DNA of 64,000 nucleotides from Arminella tubonensis (GTDB taxonomy: Bacteria; Pseudomonadota; Alphaproteobacteria; Rhizobiales; Rhizobiaceae), in NCBI RefSeq assembly GCF_003240585.1, contig NZ_PCDP01000036.1:391569-455568 (forward strand). Reading direction: 5' to 3'. A program made the translations under genes and the position numbers. The stretch's first letter is position 1, and every line of letters starts with the position of its first letter. The notes beneath the pieces were generated by a model, which had not been told where the DNA came from, did not search any database, and was given only the letters and a program-made list of their open reading frames with translations. Positions 37,579 to 47,098 of the stretch are shown here, piece after piece.

Positions 37579-38835
37579 TCAGGCTGCGGGGCGGATGAGG
37601 ATGTGCTTCTTCTTGCCGAGCGAGAGCTTGATGACCCCGTCGGCGGTAATTTCTCCGCTGCCGATCATTCTGCGCTCGTCGCTGACAGCCTGGTCATTGA
37701 TCCGCACCGCGCCGCCCTGGACGTGACGACGGGCTTCACCGTTCGAGCCGGCAAGCCCGGCACGCACGATCAGGGACAAGAGGCCGATACCTGCCTCCAA
37801 TTCGGATGAAGGCACATCGACCGAAGGCAGATTTTCTGCAACGCCGCCTTCCTCGAATGTCTTGCGCGCCGTCTCCGCAGCCTGTTCCGCTGCTTCTCGG
37901 CCATGCAGGATCGCCGTCACCTCGGTCGCAAGGATCTTCTTGACCTCGTTGATCTCGGAGCCTGCGAGTGCAGAGAGACGGGCGATCTCGTCCATCGGCA
38001 GCGTCGTATAGAGCTTGAGGAAGCGCGATACGTCGGCATCCTCGGTGTTGCGCCAGTACTGCCAGAAGTCATAGGCCGACAGCATGTCGGCATTCAGCCA
38101 GACGGCGCCGGTAGCCGACTTGCCCATCTTGGCGCCCGAAGAGGTCGTCAGTAGCGGCGATGTCAGTGCATAGAGTTGCGGCGTCCCCATGCGGTGACCA
38201 AGGTCAATACCGTTGACGATATTGCCCCATTGGTCGGAGCCGCCCATCTGCAGGCGGCAGTCATAGCGCTTGGCCAGTTCGACAAAATCATAGGCCTGCA
38301 GGATCATGTAGTTGAATTCGAGGAACGACAGCGACTGCTCGCGCTCGAGGCGCGTCTTGACGCTGTCGAACGAGAGCATGCGGTTGACCGAGAAGTGGCG
38401 GCCGACGTCGCGCAGGAATTCGAGGTAATTCAGCGAACGCAGCCATTCGGCATTGTTGATCATCAATGCGCCGGTCTTGCCTTCGCCGTAGCTGAGGTAG
38501 TTCGAAAACACGCGCTTGATCGAGGCAATGTTGCTCTCGATCGTATCGACGGTCATCAACTGGCGCGATTCCTCCTTGAAGGATGGATCACCCACCATGC
38601 CGGTGCCGCCGCCCATCAGGGAAATGGCGCGATGACCGGTCGCCTGCAGCCAATGGAGCATCATGATCTGGATCAGCGATCCGGCATGAAGGCTCGGCGC
38701 AGTCGGATCGAAGCCGATATAGGCGGTCACGGTTTCCTTGGCGAACAGGTTGTCGAGGCCGCTTTCATCCGAGATCTGATGAACGAAGCCGCGCTCTTGC
38801 AGGGTGCGAAGGAAATCTGATTTCAGCTGGGACAT
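37579..38835 (-). CDS. tyrS: Tyrosyl-tRNA synthetase
   Basis: 418 residues, class I, charges tRNA-Tyr. HIGH-like HAGS is in [17 protein letters not shown] appears as KMGKS, and the tyrosine pocket is in the [13 protein letters not shown] segment. A C-terminal S4-like domain ([20 protein letters not shown]) is present. GAAGAGACC lies before the ATG at 38835. Confidence 0.96.
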   Translation of the reverse strand: MSQLKSDFLRTLQERGFVHQISDESGLDNLFAKETVTAYIGFDPTAPSLHAGSLIQIMMLHWLQATGHRAISLMGGGTGMVGDPSFKEESRQLMTVDTIESNIASIKRVFSNYLSYGEGKTGALMINNAEWLRSLNYLEFLRDVGRHFSVNRMLSFDSVKTRLEREQSLSFLEFNYMILQAYDFVELAKRYDCRLQMGGSDQWGNIVNGIDLGHRMGTPQLYALTSPLLTTSSGAKMGKSATGAVWLNADMLSAYDFWQYWRNTEDADVSRFLKLYTTLPMDEIARLSALAGSEINEVKKILATEVTAILHGREAAEQAAETARKTFEEGGVAENLPSVDVPSSELEAGIGLLSLIVRAGLAGSNGEARRHVQGGAVRINDQAVSDERRMIGSGEITADGVIKLSLGKKKHILIRPAA

Positions 38836-38964
38836 GGTCTCTTCTCTGCGACGCCCCGCAACAGGGCAAGGCGACGAAAACGCTATTGTTGAACTGTCGC
38901 GGCGCGTTTAGCACTGTTTTGGCGAAAGTGCACTATTGGGCATTCAATGTTTTTGCGAGGATCT

Positions 38965-40089
38965 ATGGGCAGGGTGAGAACGGCGATCGGTCTGATGAGC
39001 GGCACTTCGATGGACGGTATCGACGTTGCCCTCCTGCGTACCGATGGCGCGGACCTGGTGGAGCGTGGGCCGAGCCTCTACGTCCCCTACGACAACGCCC
39101 TGCGGGGCCGATGGAAGAGGGCCCTGGAAACCGCAAAAACAATCCGCGAGCGGCGGGAGAGGCCTGGCGACCTTGCCGATGCTGAACAAGCGCTGACCCT
39201 TTGTCATGCCGCTGCGGTCAAATCCTTCCTCCTGCGCAATCGTCTTTCGCCTGAGGATGTCGACGTCATTGGCTTTCACGGCCAGACCGTGCTGCATCGT
39301 CCGGACGAGGGGCTGACGGTGCAGATCGGCGATGGGCCGCTGCTGGCGGAGGAAACCGGGATCGATGTGGTTTACGATATGCGCGCCAACGATATGGTTC
39401 ATGGCGGCCAGGGGGCGCCGCTCATTCCCATTTATCACGCGGCGCTGTCGGCCAATCTGCCCGAGGAGTTCGCAGCCCCTGTCGTCTTCGTCAATATCGG
39501 CGGGATCTCCAATCTGACCTATGTGGGCGAGGATGGCGTTCTCTCCGCTTTCGACAGTGGCCCTGGAAACATGTTGATCGACCAATGGATCGAGGCACAT
39601 ACCGGCCATGCCTATGACCGCAACGGTGAGACGGCGGCGCGGGGCAGTGTCGTTCCGGCGCTGAGCCACCGTTATCTCGGAAGCCCCTTCTTCTCGGGCA
39701 ATCTGCGACGGTCGCTTGATCGGAGCGACTTTCGACCGCCTGTTAAGGGCGAGGTGTCGATCGAGGACGGTGCACGAACGTTGGCACACGTTACGGCAGC
39801 TTCGATCGTGAAACTGTCGGACTACCTTCCGCAGGCGCCGAGGACCTACGTCGTCTGCGGAGGCGGGCGGCTCAATCCTGTTATCATGGCGGAATTTGCG
39901 GAACTGGCTGCAAGAGACGGCGCCCGCGTCATCGCGGCGGAATCAGCCGGTTTCGATGGGGGGAGCATGGAAGCGGAAGCCTGGGCCTACCTCGCTGTCC
40001 GTTCGCTCGACGGCTTGCCGCTGACGTTTCCGGGGACGACGGGGGTGAGGGAGGCGGTTAGCGGCGGGGCGCTTGCGAGAAGAGGCTAA
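38965..40089 (+). CDS. anmK: Anhydro-N-acetylmuramic acid kinase
   Basis: Phosphorylates and opens 1,6-anhydroMurNAc in cell-wall recycling. 374 residues from ATG 38965 ([20 protein letters not shown]), preceded by GAGGAT. ATP/sugar motifs: [41 protein letters not shown] and FDSGPGNML. Divergent from tyrS, as in many rhizobia. Confidence 0.95.
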   Translation: MGRVRTAIGLMSGTSMDGIDVALLRTDGADLVERGPSLYVPYDNALRGRWKRALETAKTIRERRERPGDLADAEQALTLCHAAAVKSFLLRNRLSPEDVDVIGFHGQTVLHRPDEGLTVQIGDGPLLAEETGIDVVYDMRANDMVHGGQGAPLIPIYHAALSANLPEEFAAPVVFVNIGGISNLTYVGEDGVLSAFDSGPGNMLIDQWIEAHTGHAYDRNGETAARGSVVPALSHRYLGSPFFSGNLRRSLDRSDFRPPVKGEVSIEDGARTLAHVTAASIVKLSDYLPQAPRTYVVCGGGRLNPVIMAEFAELAARDGARVIAAESAGFDGGSMEAEAWAYLAVRSLDGLPLTFPGTTGVREAVSGGALARRG

Positions 40090-40129
40090 CTGAACAAGAG
40101 CGCAGAGACTCTCGCTCAACGACGAGTCA

Positions 40130-40336
40130 CTATCGACGCAGCAATGAGAGCGCTTCGCTTTCCAGACCCTCTCCTGCTTCGGCGCGCTTGCGAAAGCGAA
40201 TTTCTGCGTCGTATTCGACAATGATCGAATTCGTTACCGACGCTAGAAGTTCAGGGAGGCTGACGCCCTTCTCGGCCGCAATCTCCTCCATTTTTTCATG
40301 CACTTCCTCTGGAACCTGGAATGTTATGGCGTTCAT
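40130..40336 (-). CDS. Ribbon-helix-helix antitoxin-like protein
   Basis: 68 residues from ATG 40336 (MNAITFQVPEEVHEKMEEIA), a strand followed by two helices as in ribbon-helix-helix antitoxins; tail is charged. The ATG overlaps the stop of the frameshifted PIN toxin by ATGA, giving a toxin-first order. With the toxin broken it is probably an orphan. More AT-rich than the flanks. Confidence 0.7.
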   Translation of the reverse strand: MNAITFQVPEEVHEKMEEIAAEKGVSLPELLASVTNSIIVEYDAEIRFRKRAEAGEGLESEALSLLRR

Positions 40337-40753
40337 CGACCCAACTCCGAGCAAAATGCTTCCGGCGAAATGATACCAATGTGTTCGAAGCGAAGATTCT
40401 GATTTCGAAAATCACGTTGGTTACTGGTAACAATATAGCCCGCATTTCCAGCAACTGCCAACTCGACAAGAATTGTCGCCCTCGTCGCGCAAATTGGGTC
40501 GCCACTTGAAGTAAACGGCGCACCATTCGCATCTACTTATGAATACGTTGAAAAGCAGCTGCCTTTCGGCGAAGTTCAAACGCGCTCGTTCGAACAGATC
40601 GTCTCTTGCCAAGACATCTTCATATTCAAGAAAGAGAGCTGCTCCCATTATTGGGCTCGCCTGCCTGTCAATACAAGCTGCAATAACCGACGATGCATAG
40701 CCTTTGCCGATGCACGCGCTGATAAATACGTTAGTATCGATGACAACCCTCAT
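40333..40753 (-). pseudogene. Frameshifted PIN-domain toxin (COG1569-like)
   Basis: The first frame gives MRVVIDTNVFISACIGKGYA (first catalytic Asp) and later WRPNLRDEGDN, the start of the second acidic motif. The frame then shifts at about 40470-40478; the next frame continues ILVELAVAGNAGYIVTSNQR and ends at 40333 on a TGA that overlaps the antitoxin ATG. Total length is one base more than a multiple of three. The family motif RDxxDNxxxELA spans the break, so the two parts were one gene: a one-base insertion or two-base loss. The unshifted product would stop early with an unrelated tail and no third acidic residue. Confidence 0.75.
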
Positions 40754-40812
40754 GACAGGAGATTGCCATCTGATACCGATTCGTCAACCTGTTGCGACAG
40801 TGAAGACTGGCT

Positions 40813-41490
40813 TTATCTGATCCGCTTGGCAGCTGGTTCCGGTACGAGTTCGCCGTTGAGGCGGCGGTCGAGGTAGTCTTCGCATTCGCCCATCAGGGTA
40901 TCTACCTGGCCATTGAAGAAGTGATTGGCGCCCGGGACGATCTTATGGGTGATCAGGATGCCCTTCTGCGACTTCAGTTTCTCGACCAGACCGTTGACGT
41001 CTTTTTCGGGGGCGACCTTGTCGGCGTCGCCATTGATGATGAGGCCGGAAGACGGGCAGGGCGCCAGGAACGAGAAATCATAGATGTTCGGCTGCGGTGC
41101 GATCGACATGAAGCCTTCGATCTCGGGGCGGCGCATCAGAAGCTGCATGCCGATCCAGGCGCCGAAGGAATAGCCCGCGACCCAGCAGCTCTTGGAATCC
41201 GGATGCAGGCTCTGCACCCAATCGAGCGCGGATGCGGCATCCGAGAGTTCGCCGCCGCCGTGGTCGAATTCGCCCTGGCTGCGGCCAATGCTGCGGAAAT
41301 TGAAACGAAGCGTGGTAAAGCCGCGCTTCTGGAACATATAGAATAGTTGGTAGACAATCTGGTTGTTCATCGTCCCGCCGAACTGCGGATGCGGATGCAG
41401 CACAAGGGCGATCGGTGCGCTTTTTTCCTTAGAGGGCTGATAGCGGCCTTCAAGACGGCCTGCTGGGCCGTTGAAAATGACTTCGGGCAT
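40813..41490 (-). CDS. Alpha/beta hydrolase (dienelactone hydrolase-like)
   Basis: 225 residues. Features VLHPHPQFGGTMNN near 31-44, FRSIGRSQGEFDHGGGE, the nucleophile elbow GYSFGAW (Ser110 region) and GANHFFNGQVD for the catalytic His. This group is widespread in alphaproteobacteria with no assigned reaction. GGAG precedes the ATG at 41490. Divergent from the suf operon, whose promoter lies in the shared 220-bp spacer. Confidence 0.85.
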   Translation of the reverse strand: MPEVIFNGPAGRLEGRYQPSKEKSAPIALVLHPHPQFGGTMNNQIVYQLFYMFQKRGFTTLRFNFRSIGRSQGEFDHGGGELSDAASALDWVQSLHPDSKSCWVAGYSFGAWIGMQLLMRRPEIEGFMSIAPQPNIYDFSFLAPCPSSGLIINGDADKVAPEKDVNGLVEKLKSQKGILITHKIVPGANHFFNGQVDTLMGECEDYLDRRLNGELVPEPAAKRIR

Positions 41491-41541
41491 CGATACTCCG
41501 TACCTGATTTTCTGCGTTCATATCATGCGCAACGCAGCAAG

Positions 41542-41576
41542 TTGACTTGACGAATGCGCTCATCTTTTCTAGAACG
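41542..41576 (+). promoter_or_regulatory. Candidate suf operon promoter
   Basis: A -35 TTGACG at 41547-41552 and a weak -10 TAGAAC at 41570-41575 are separated by 17 bases; TTGACT five bases upstream is an alternate -35. The IRO box overlaps the -35 and the ICE box starts just past the -10. Confidence 0.4.
41548..41562. promoter_or_regulatory. IRO box (RirA-type) ahead of the suf operon
   Basis: TGA, nine bases, TCA: the rhizobial iron-responsive operator consensus. RirA, an Fe-S-containing Rrf2 repressor, is known to control suf operons in Agrobacterium and Rhizobium. Match and position seen here; function inferred. Confidence 0.55.
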
Positions 41577-41579
41577 CAG

Positions 41580-41596
41580 TTTAGAACAGTTCGAAA
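41580..41596. promoter_or_regulatory. ICE box (Irr-type) ahead of the suf operon
   Basis: TTTAGAA CAG TTCGAAA matches the Irr iron-control element TTTAGAA-N3-TTCTAAA at 13 of 14 defined bases. Irr senses heme-linked iron status. It lies 17 bp after the IRO box and about 115 bp before the first suf gene. Confidence 0.55.
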
Positions 41597-41712
41597 CTTT
41601 GCATGATCTTCCACGAGTGGTGGAACGTGTCATAAGGCAAGCCCGGCGGAAATTACAAGAAAAATGAGCCGGGGCTCCCAAACGGTACAATTGAGGCAGG
41701 AAAACTAAGGTC

Positions 41713-42879
41713 ATGGCGGCATCGCGCCTCTATCTTGACTGGAATGCCACCGCACCGCTCCACCCGGCGGCGCGCGATGCGATGCTGCGCGCCCTCGATC
41801 TGTTTGGAAATCCAAATTCGGTTCACGGCGAAGGCCGCGCGACCCGCGCAGCCATCGAAGCCGCCCGCCGACAGGTGGCGATTATTGCCGGCGCCGAGCC
41901 GTCGCATGTGGTTTTCACCAGCGGTGCCACGGAAGCTGCCAATATGGTGCTGACGCCAGAATTTCGGATGGGCCGCACGCCGCTGGCGATCGGTCACCTT
42001 TATGTCTCGGCAATCGAACATCCGGCCCTGCGCGAAGGCGGACGCTTCCCTAAGGATAGGGTCAGCGAAATTCCCGTCACGTTTGACGGCGTGGTCGATC
42101 TCGCGGCGCTCGAGGCTCTGCTTGCCGGCCATGACAAGGCGACGGGCTTGCCGATGGTCGCGATCATGCTTGCCAATAACGAGACCGGGATCATCCAGCC
42201 GGCGCGAGCCGCGGCCGACATCGTGCAGGCGCATGGCGGTATCTTCGTCGTCGATGCGGTTCAGGCGGCCGGTCGCGTGCCGGTCGATATCAATGGGATC
42301 GGCGCGGACTTCCTGATCGTCTCGTCGCACAAGATCGGTGGTCCCAAAGGCGCCGGTGCGCTCGTCTCACGCGGCGAAGTGTTGATGCCCAAGCCGCTCA
42401 TTCATGGTGGCGGCCAGGAAAAAGGTCACCGCTCGGGGACGGAGAATTCGTTGGCGCTCATCGGCTTCGGTGCCGCGGCGGCAGCGGCGGTCGCGGAATT
42501 CGAGACGCGTAATGTTGCGATCGGCGCGCTTCGCGATCGGCTGGAGAGCGGCATGCGGCTCGCCGCGCCGGACGTCATCATCCATGGTGCTGAACAGAGC
42601 CGGGTGCCAAACACCTGCTTCTTCACGCTTCCAGGATTGAAGGCCGAGACCGGGCAGATCGCCTTCGATCTGGAAGGGGTTGCACTGTCTGCGGGATCCG
42701 CCTGCTCGGCCGGCAAACTGGGCGAAAGCCATGTGCTCGTTGCGATGGGTCGCGATCCGCAGTTGGGCGCGCTGCGCATTTCGCTGGGCTTTGCGACCAC
42801 GGATGAAGAGATCGATCGAGCTATCTCGGTCTTTGCCAAGATTGCCGGACGGCGAAAGCCTGCGGGCGTCGCGGCTTGA
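41713..42879 (+). CDS. sufS2: Cysteine desulfurase, first suf copy (SufS2, NifS/IscS-like)
   Basis: A PLP enzyme that frees persulfide sulfur from cysteine for cluster assembly. 388 residues; PLP Lys207 in SSHKIGG, and the mobile-loop Cys331 in GSACSAG. The long S-A-C-S-A-G loop and NETG motif place it in the class I (IscS/NifS) branch, unlike the SufS encoded later in the operon. AAGG before ATG 41713. It opens the operon, as in the Agrobacterium arrangement sufS2BCDS1XA. Confidence 0.88.
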   Translation: MAASRLYLDWNATAPLHPAARDAMLRALDLFGNPNSVHGEGRATRAAIEAARRQVAIIAGAEPSHVVFTSGATEAANMVLTPEFRMGRTPLAIGHLYVSAIEHPALREGGRFPKDRVSEIPVTFDGVVDLAALEALLAGHDKATGLPMVAIMLANNETGIIQPARAAADIVQAHGGIFVVDAVQAAGRVPVDINGIGADFLIVSSHKIGGPKGAGALVSRGEVLMPKPLIHGGGQEKGHRSGTENSLALIGFGAAAAAAVAEFETRNVAIGALRDRLESGMRLAAPDVIIHGAEQSRVPNTCFFTLPGLKAETGQIAFDLEGVALSAGSACSAGKLGESHVLVAMGRDPQLGALRISLGFATTDEEIDRAISVFAKIAGRRKPAGVAA

Positions 42880-42885
42880 CTAACT

Positions 42886-42913
42886 AGTAAATTTGAGGAA
42901 ACGCAAATTTACT
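42886..42913. promoter_or_regulatory. Perfect 10-bp inverted repeat between sufS2 and sufB
   Basis: AGTAAATTTG and CAAATTTACT with an 8-base spacer AGGAAACG, starting 7 bp after the sufS2 stop. AT-rich arms and lack of a U-tract speak against a terminator; it may be an operator or an RNA processing hairpin between the two genes. Confidence 0.5.
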
Positions 42914-43026
42914 CTTGCCAATCGGGCTGAAAAGTCCCCTTTGGCCACCTACATACGAGCAAGCGCAAGTTTGCTTAAACGTTGACAAGCTGCCGGACCT
43001 TGTATCCGGCGAGATTGGAGAACGAC

Positions 43027-44496
<1,470 letters not shown>

Positions 44497-44510
44497 GGGC
44501 TTAAGTAGCA

Positions 44511-44539
44511 CGTCATCCTCGGGCTTGTCCCGAGGATCT
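44511..44539 (+). repeat. Left 29-bp inverted repeat of the GIY-YIG cassette
   Basis: An exact reverse complement of 44910-44938. Inside it, ATCCTCGGG and CCCGAGGAT form a 9-bp hairpin with loop CTTGT. Begins 14 bp after the sufB stop. Resembles the abundant palindromic intergenic repeats of rhizobia. Confidence 0.9.
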
Positions 44540-44561
44540 GCGGTGGTCGAAGGACGGCGGG

Positions 44562-44903
44562 ATGAGTGGAGTCGTCTACATGATGTCTGATAAACCGCGC
44601 GGCGTCATATACACAGGCGTGACGAGCGATTTGCAGGGACGCGTGTGGGAGCATCGCAACGAAACTCAGCAGGGTTTTACGCAGAAATACAAGGTGAAAA
44701 ATCTTGTGTGGTTTGAAACCCATCCTAACATTGTGCTGGCGATCCAGCGGGAGAAGTCGCTGAAGCGCTATCTGCGTGAATGGAAGATCGAGCTCATCGA
44801 AGGTTTCAATCCAACATGGATCGATCTTTACGAGAGTATCGCTGCACTGGAAAATGTCTATCGACCGCATCCGAATACGAGGCAATGGGGCGATTACAAT
44901 TGA
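44562..44903 (+). CDS. GIY-YIG nuclease family protein within repeat-bounded cassette
   Basis: 113 residues of the compact COG2827/YhbQ-like single-domain type. The GIY and YIG strands read VVYMM and VIYTG; the catalytic Arg region is GVTSDLQGRVWEHR, the central helix GFTQKYKVKNLVWF, and the metal-binding Glu is in AIQREKSLKRY, followed by WKIELIEGFNPTWIDLY. All expected polar residues seem present. AGGA precedes ATG 44562. Downstream of sufB and expressed from its transcript, or from its own. It may cut or pair with the flanking hairpins; a DNA-repair role is the alternative. Confidence 0.85.
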   Translation: MSGVVYMMSDKPRGVIYTGVTSDLQGRVWEHRNETQQGFTQKYKVKNLVWFETHPNIVLAIQREKSLKRYLREWKIELIEGFNPTWIDLYESIAALENVYRPHPNTRQWGDYN

Positions 44904-44909
44904 CGATTT

Positions 44910-44938
44910 AGATCCTCGGGACAAGCCCGAGGATGACG
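44910..44938 (-). repeat. Right 29-bp inverted repeat of the GIY-YIG cassette
   Basis: Perfect inverted copy of 44511-44539 starting 7 bp after the nuclease stop, again with an internal 9-bp hairpin. It ends 66 bp before the sufC start. Confidence 0.9.
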
Positions 44939-45004
44939 GATCAAGACGGTACCGATGGTCAACTAGGCCGCCCTCGAAACCGTTCTACGAACAGGAAGAA
45001 TATT

Positions 45005-45760
45005 ATGCTTGAAATCAAGAACCTGCACGCCCGCATCGCCGAAGACGGTACCGAGATCATTCGTGGTCTGAATTTGACTGTCAAAGCCGGGGAAGTCGCT
45101 GCGATCATGGGGCCGAACGGGTCTGGCAAGTCGACGCTGTCCTATATCCTCTCCGGCCGCACTGACTATGAAGTGACGGAAGGTGACATTCTTTATAACG
45201 GTGAGAGCATTCTCGAGCTGGATGCCGCCGAGCGTGCATCGAAGGGCATTTTCCTTGCCTTCCAGTATCCGGTCGAAATTCCGGGTGTTGCCACCATGCA
45301 GTTTCTGAAGGTGGCGATGAACGAACAGCGCAAGGCGCGCGGCGAGGAAGAGCTGAAGACCCCTGATTTCATGCGTCTCGTCAAGGACGCTGCCGGCAAG
45401 CTGCAGATCAATACCGAGATGCTGAAGCGTCCGCTCAACGTCGGCTTTTCCGGCGGGGAGAAGAAGCGTGCCGAGATCCTGCAGATGGCGCTGCTGCAGC
45501 CGAAGCTTTGCGTGCTCGACGAGACCGATTCGGGCCTCGACATCGATGCGTTGAAGGTCGTTGCCGATGGCGTCAATGCGCTGCGTTCGCCAGATCGCGC
45601 CGTGATCGTCATCACGCACTATCAGCGCCTGCTCGACTATATCATCCCCGATACGGTCCACGTCCTCTACAAGGGACAGGTGATCAAATCCGGCGACAAG
45701 ACGCTGGCCCACGAACTTGAAGCCAATGGATACGCCGACATCATTGGCGCTGCAGCCTGA
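45005..45760 (+). CDS. sufC: Fe-S assembly ATPase SufC
   Basis: The ABC-type ATPase of the SufBCD scaffold. 251 residues from ATG 45005 with AGGAAG upstream. Walker A GPNGSGKST (36-44), signature NVGFSGGEKKR, Walker B LCVLDETDSGLD. An in-frame upstream start lies inside the repeat and is discarded. 22 bp before sufD. Confidence 0.96.
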   Translation: MLEIKNLHARIAEDGTEIIRGLNLTVKAGEVAAIMGPNGSGKSTLSYILSGRTDYEVTEGDILYNGESILELDAAERASKGIFLAFQYPVEIPGVATMQFLKVAMNEQRKARGEEELKTPDFMRLVKDAAGKLQINTEMLKRPLNVGFSGGEKKRAEILQMALLQPKLCVLDETDSGLDIDALKVVADGVNALRSPDRAVIVITHYQRLLDYIIPDTVHVLYKGQVIKSGDKTLAHELEANGYADIIGAAA

Positions 45761-45782
45761 TAGGGCGGAAAGGACGACGTCG

Positions 45783-47084
45783 ATGAATATGCAGACGACG
45801 ACCCGCCTCACCGCCGCGGAAACAGCGTTGATCGAGGCCTATAACAACCAGCTTGGCGAACTGCCCGGCAATGGCGACGTGTTCGCGACCCGGGACCGAT
45901 TGTTGGACGAGCTGAAGACAACCGGCCTTCCGACGCGGCGCATCGAAGCCTGGCACTACACCGACCTGAAGAACCTGTTGCGCACGGTACCTGCCGAGAG
46001 CGGCACGGGAAACGTGGCGGAACTGCCACCTTTGGTCGAGGGCTCGGCCGTGCTGTCGGTCCTGCAGGGCCAGACCAGCGTCAAGGCTTCGGTCGATGGT
46101 GTAAGCGTTCGCTCCTATGCCGACGGCCTGCTTGACGGCAGCGCCGTCGCTGGCCTCGCGGCGCTGGGCGCCGATGACGCGATCGGGCGGATCAACGGAA
46201 GTTTCGTTCGCGACGGCTATGTCGTCGAGATCGCGGAAGGCGCCGAACTCGAGGCGCCGCTGGAGGTGCAGTTCGTCCACGTGGGCGGCCAGATCCACAG
46301 CCGCCTGCCGGTCAGCTTCGGCGCCGGCTCGAAGGTAACGCTGATTGAACGTCACCAAGGGGTGACGGCGAACGCCGCACCGGTGACGGCGAGCGGAGGC
46401 GCGGCTCTGGTGTCGGCGATCAGCGAAGTCCGCATCGGCGACGGCGCAGAGGTGACGTGGATCATCCTGCAGCAGCAGGGTGCCGACGATACGCACCTCG
46501 GACAAATCCGCATCGATCTCGGCAAGGACGCCAAGCTCAAGCTTTTCGTCATCAATGCCGGCGGCGAGCTGGTGCGGCAGGAACTGCATATCGCGGTGAC
46601 GGGCGAGGGCTCCGATCTGCAACTGCGCGGCGTCAACCTGCTCGGTGGCGAGACCCATACTGATATCACTCTGGTTCTCGGCCATGACGTGCCGAATACG
46701 ACATCGACCGAGATCGTCCGCAGCGTAGTATTCGATCGCGCTCGCGGCGTTTTCCAGGGGATGATCCGGGTGGCACCCGACGCGCAGAAGACCGACGCGA
46801 AGATGGCGTGCAACACGCTCCTGATGTCGGATGATGCGGAATTCTCGGTCAAGCCGGAGCTTGAGATCTTCGCCGATGACGTTCAGTGCGGTCACGGCGC
46901 GACGGTTACCGATATCGATGCCAACCATCTCTATTACCTGATGGCCCGCGGTATTCCGGCAAAAAAGGCGCGAGCGATGCTGGTCAACGCATTCGTTGCC
47001 GCAATCGTCGAGGAACTGGAAGACGAGGCCGTCGTCGAGGCGCTGGAAGGCGTCATTTCGACCTGGCTCGAGAAGCACGCCTGA
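45783..47084 (+). CDS. sufD: Fe-S assembly protein SufD
   Basis: Partner of SufB in the scaffold. 433 residues from ATG 45783 (AAAGGA upstream). It has an N-terminal helical part (RRIEAWHYTDLKNLL) and the beta-helix core, ending with CGHGATVTDIDANHLYYLMA, which includes the conserved cluster/iron-entry His. 14 bp before sufS. Confidence 0.95.
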   Translation: MNMQTTTRLTAAETALIEAYNNQLGELPGNGDVFATRDRLLDELKTTGLPTRRIEAWHYTDLKNLLRTVPAESGTGNVAELPPLVEGSAVLSVLQGQTSVKASVDGVSVRSYADGLLDGSAVAGLAALGADDAIGRINGSFVRDGYVVEIAEGAELEAPLEVQFVHVGGQIHSRLPVSFGAGSKVTLIERHQGVTANAAPVTASGGAALVSAISEVRIGDGAEVTWIILQQQGADDTHLGQIRIDLGKDAKLKLFVINAGGELVRQELHIAVTGEGSDLQLRGVNLLGGETHTDITLVLGHDVPNTTSTEIVRSVVFDRARGVFQGMIRVAPDAQKTDAKMACNTLLMSDDAEFSVKPELEIFADDVQCGHGATVTDIDANHLYYLMARGIPAKKARAMLVNAFVAAIVEELEDEAVVEALEGVISTWLEKHA

Positions 47085-47098
47085 TTGGATCGACTGCC

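Larger units (their letters stand above)
44511..44938 (+). mobile_element. 428-bp GIY-YIG cassette inserted between sufB and sufC
   Basis: A compact unit made of two perfect 29-bp inverted ends and a single gene (44562-44903). No target-site duplication was seen next to the ends. It interrupts an operon whose other genes are tightly spaced. The layout parallels REP elements that travel with a Y1 tyrosine transposase (RAYT), but with a GIY-YIG nuclease. Mobility is inferred, not shown. Confidence 0.5.
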
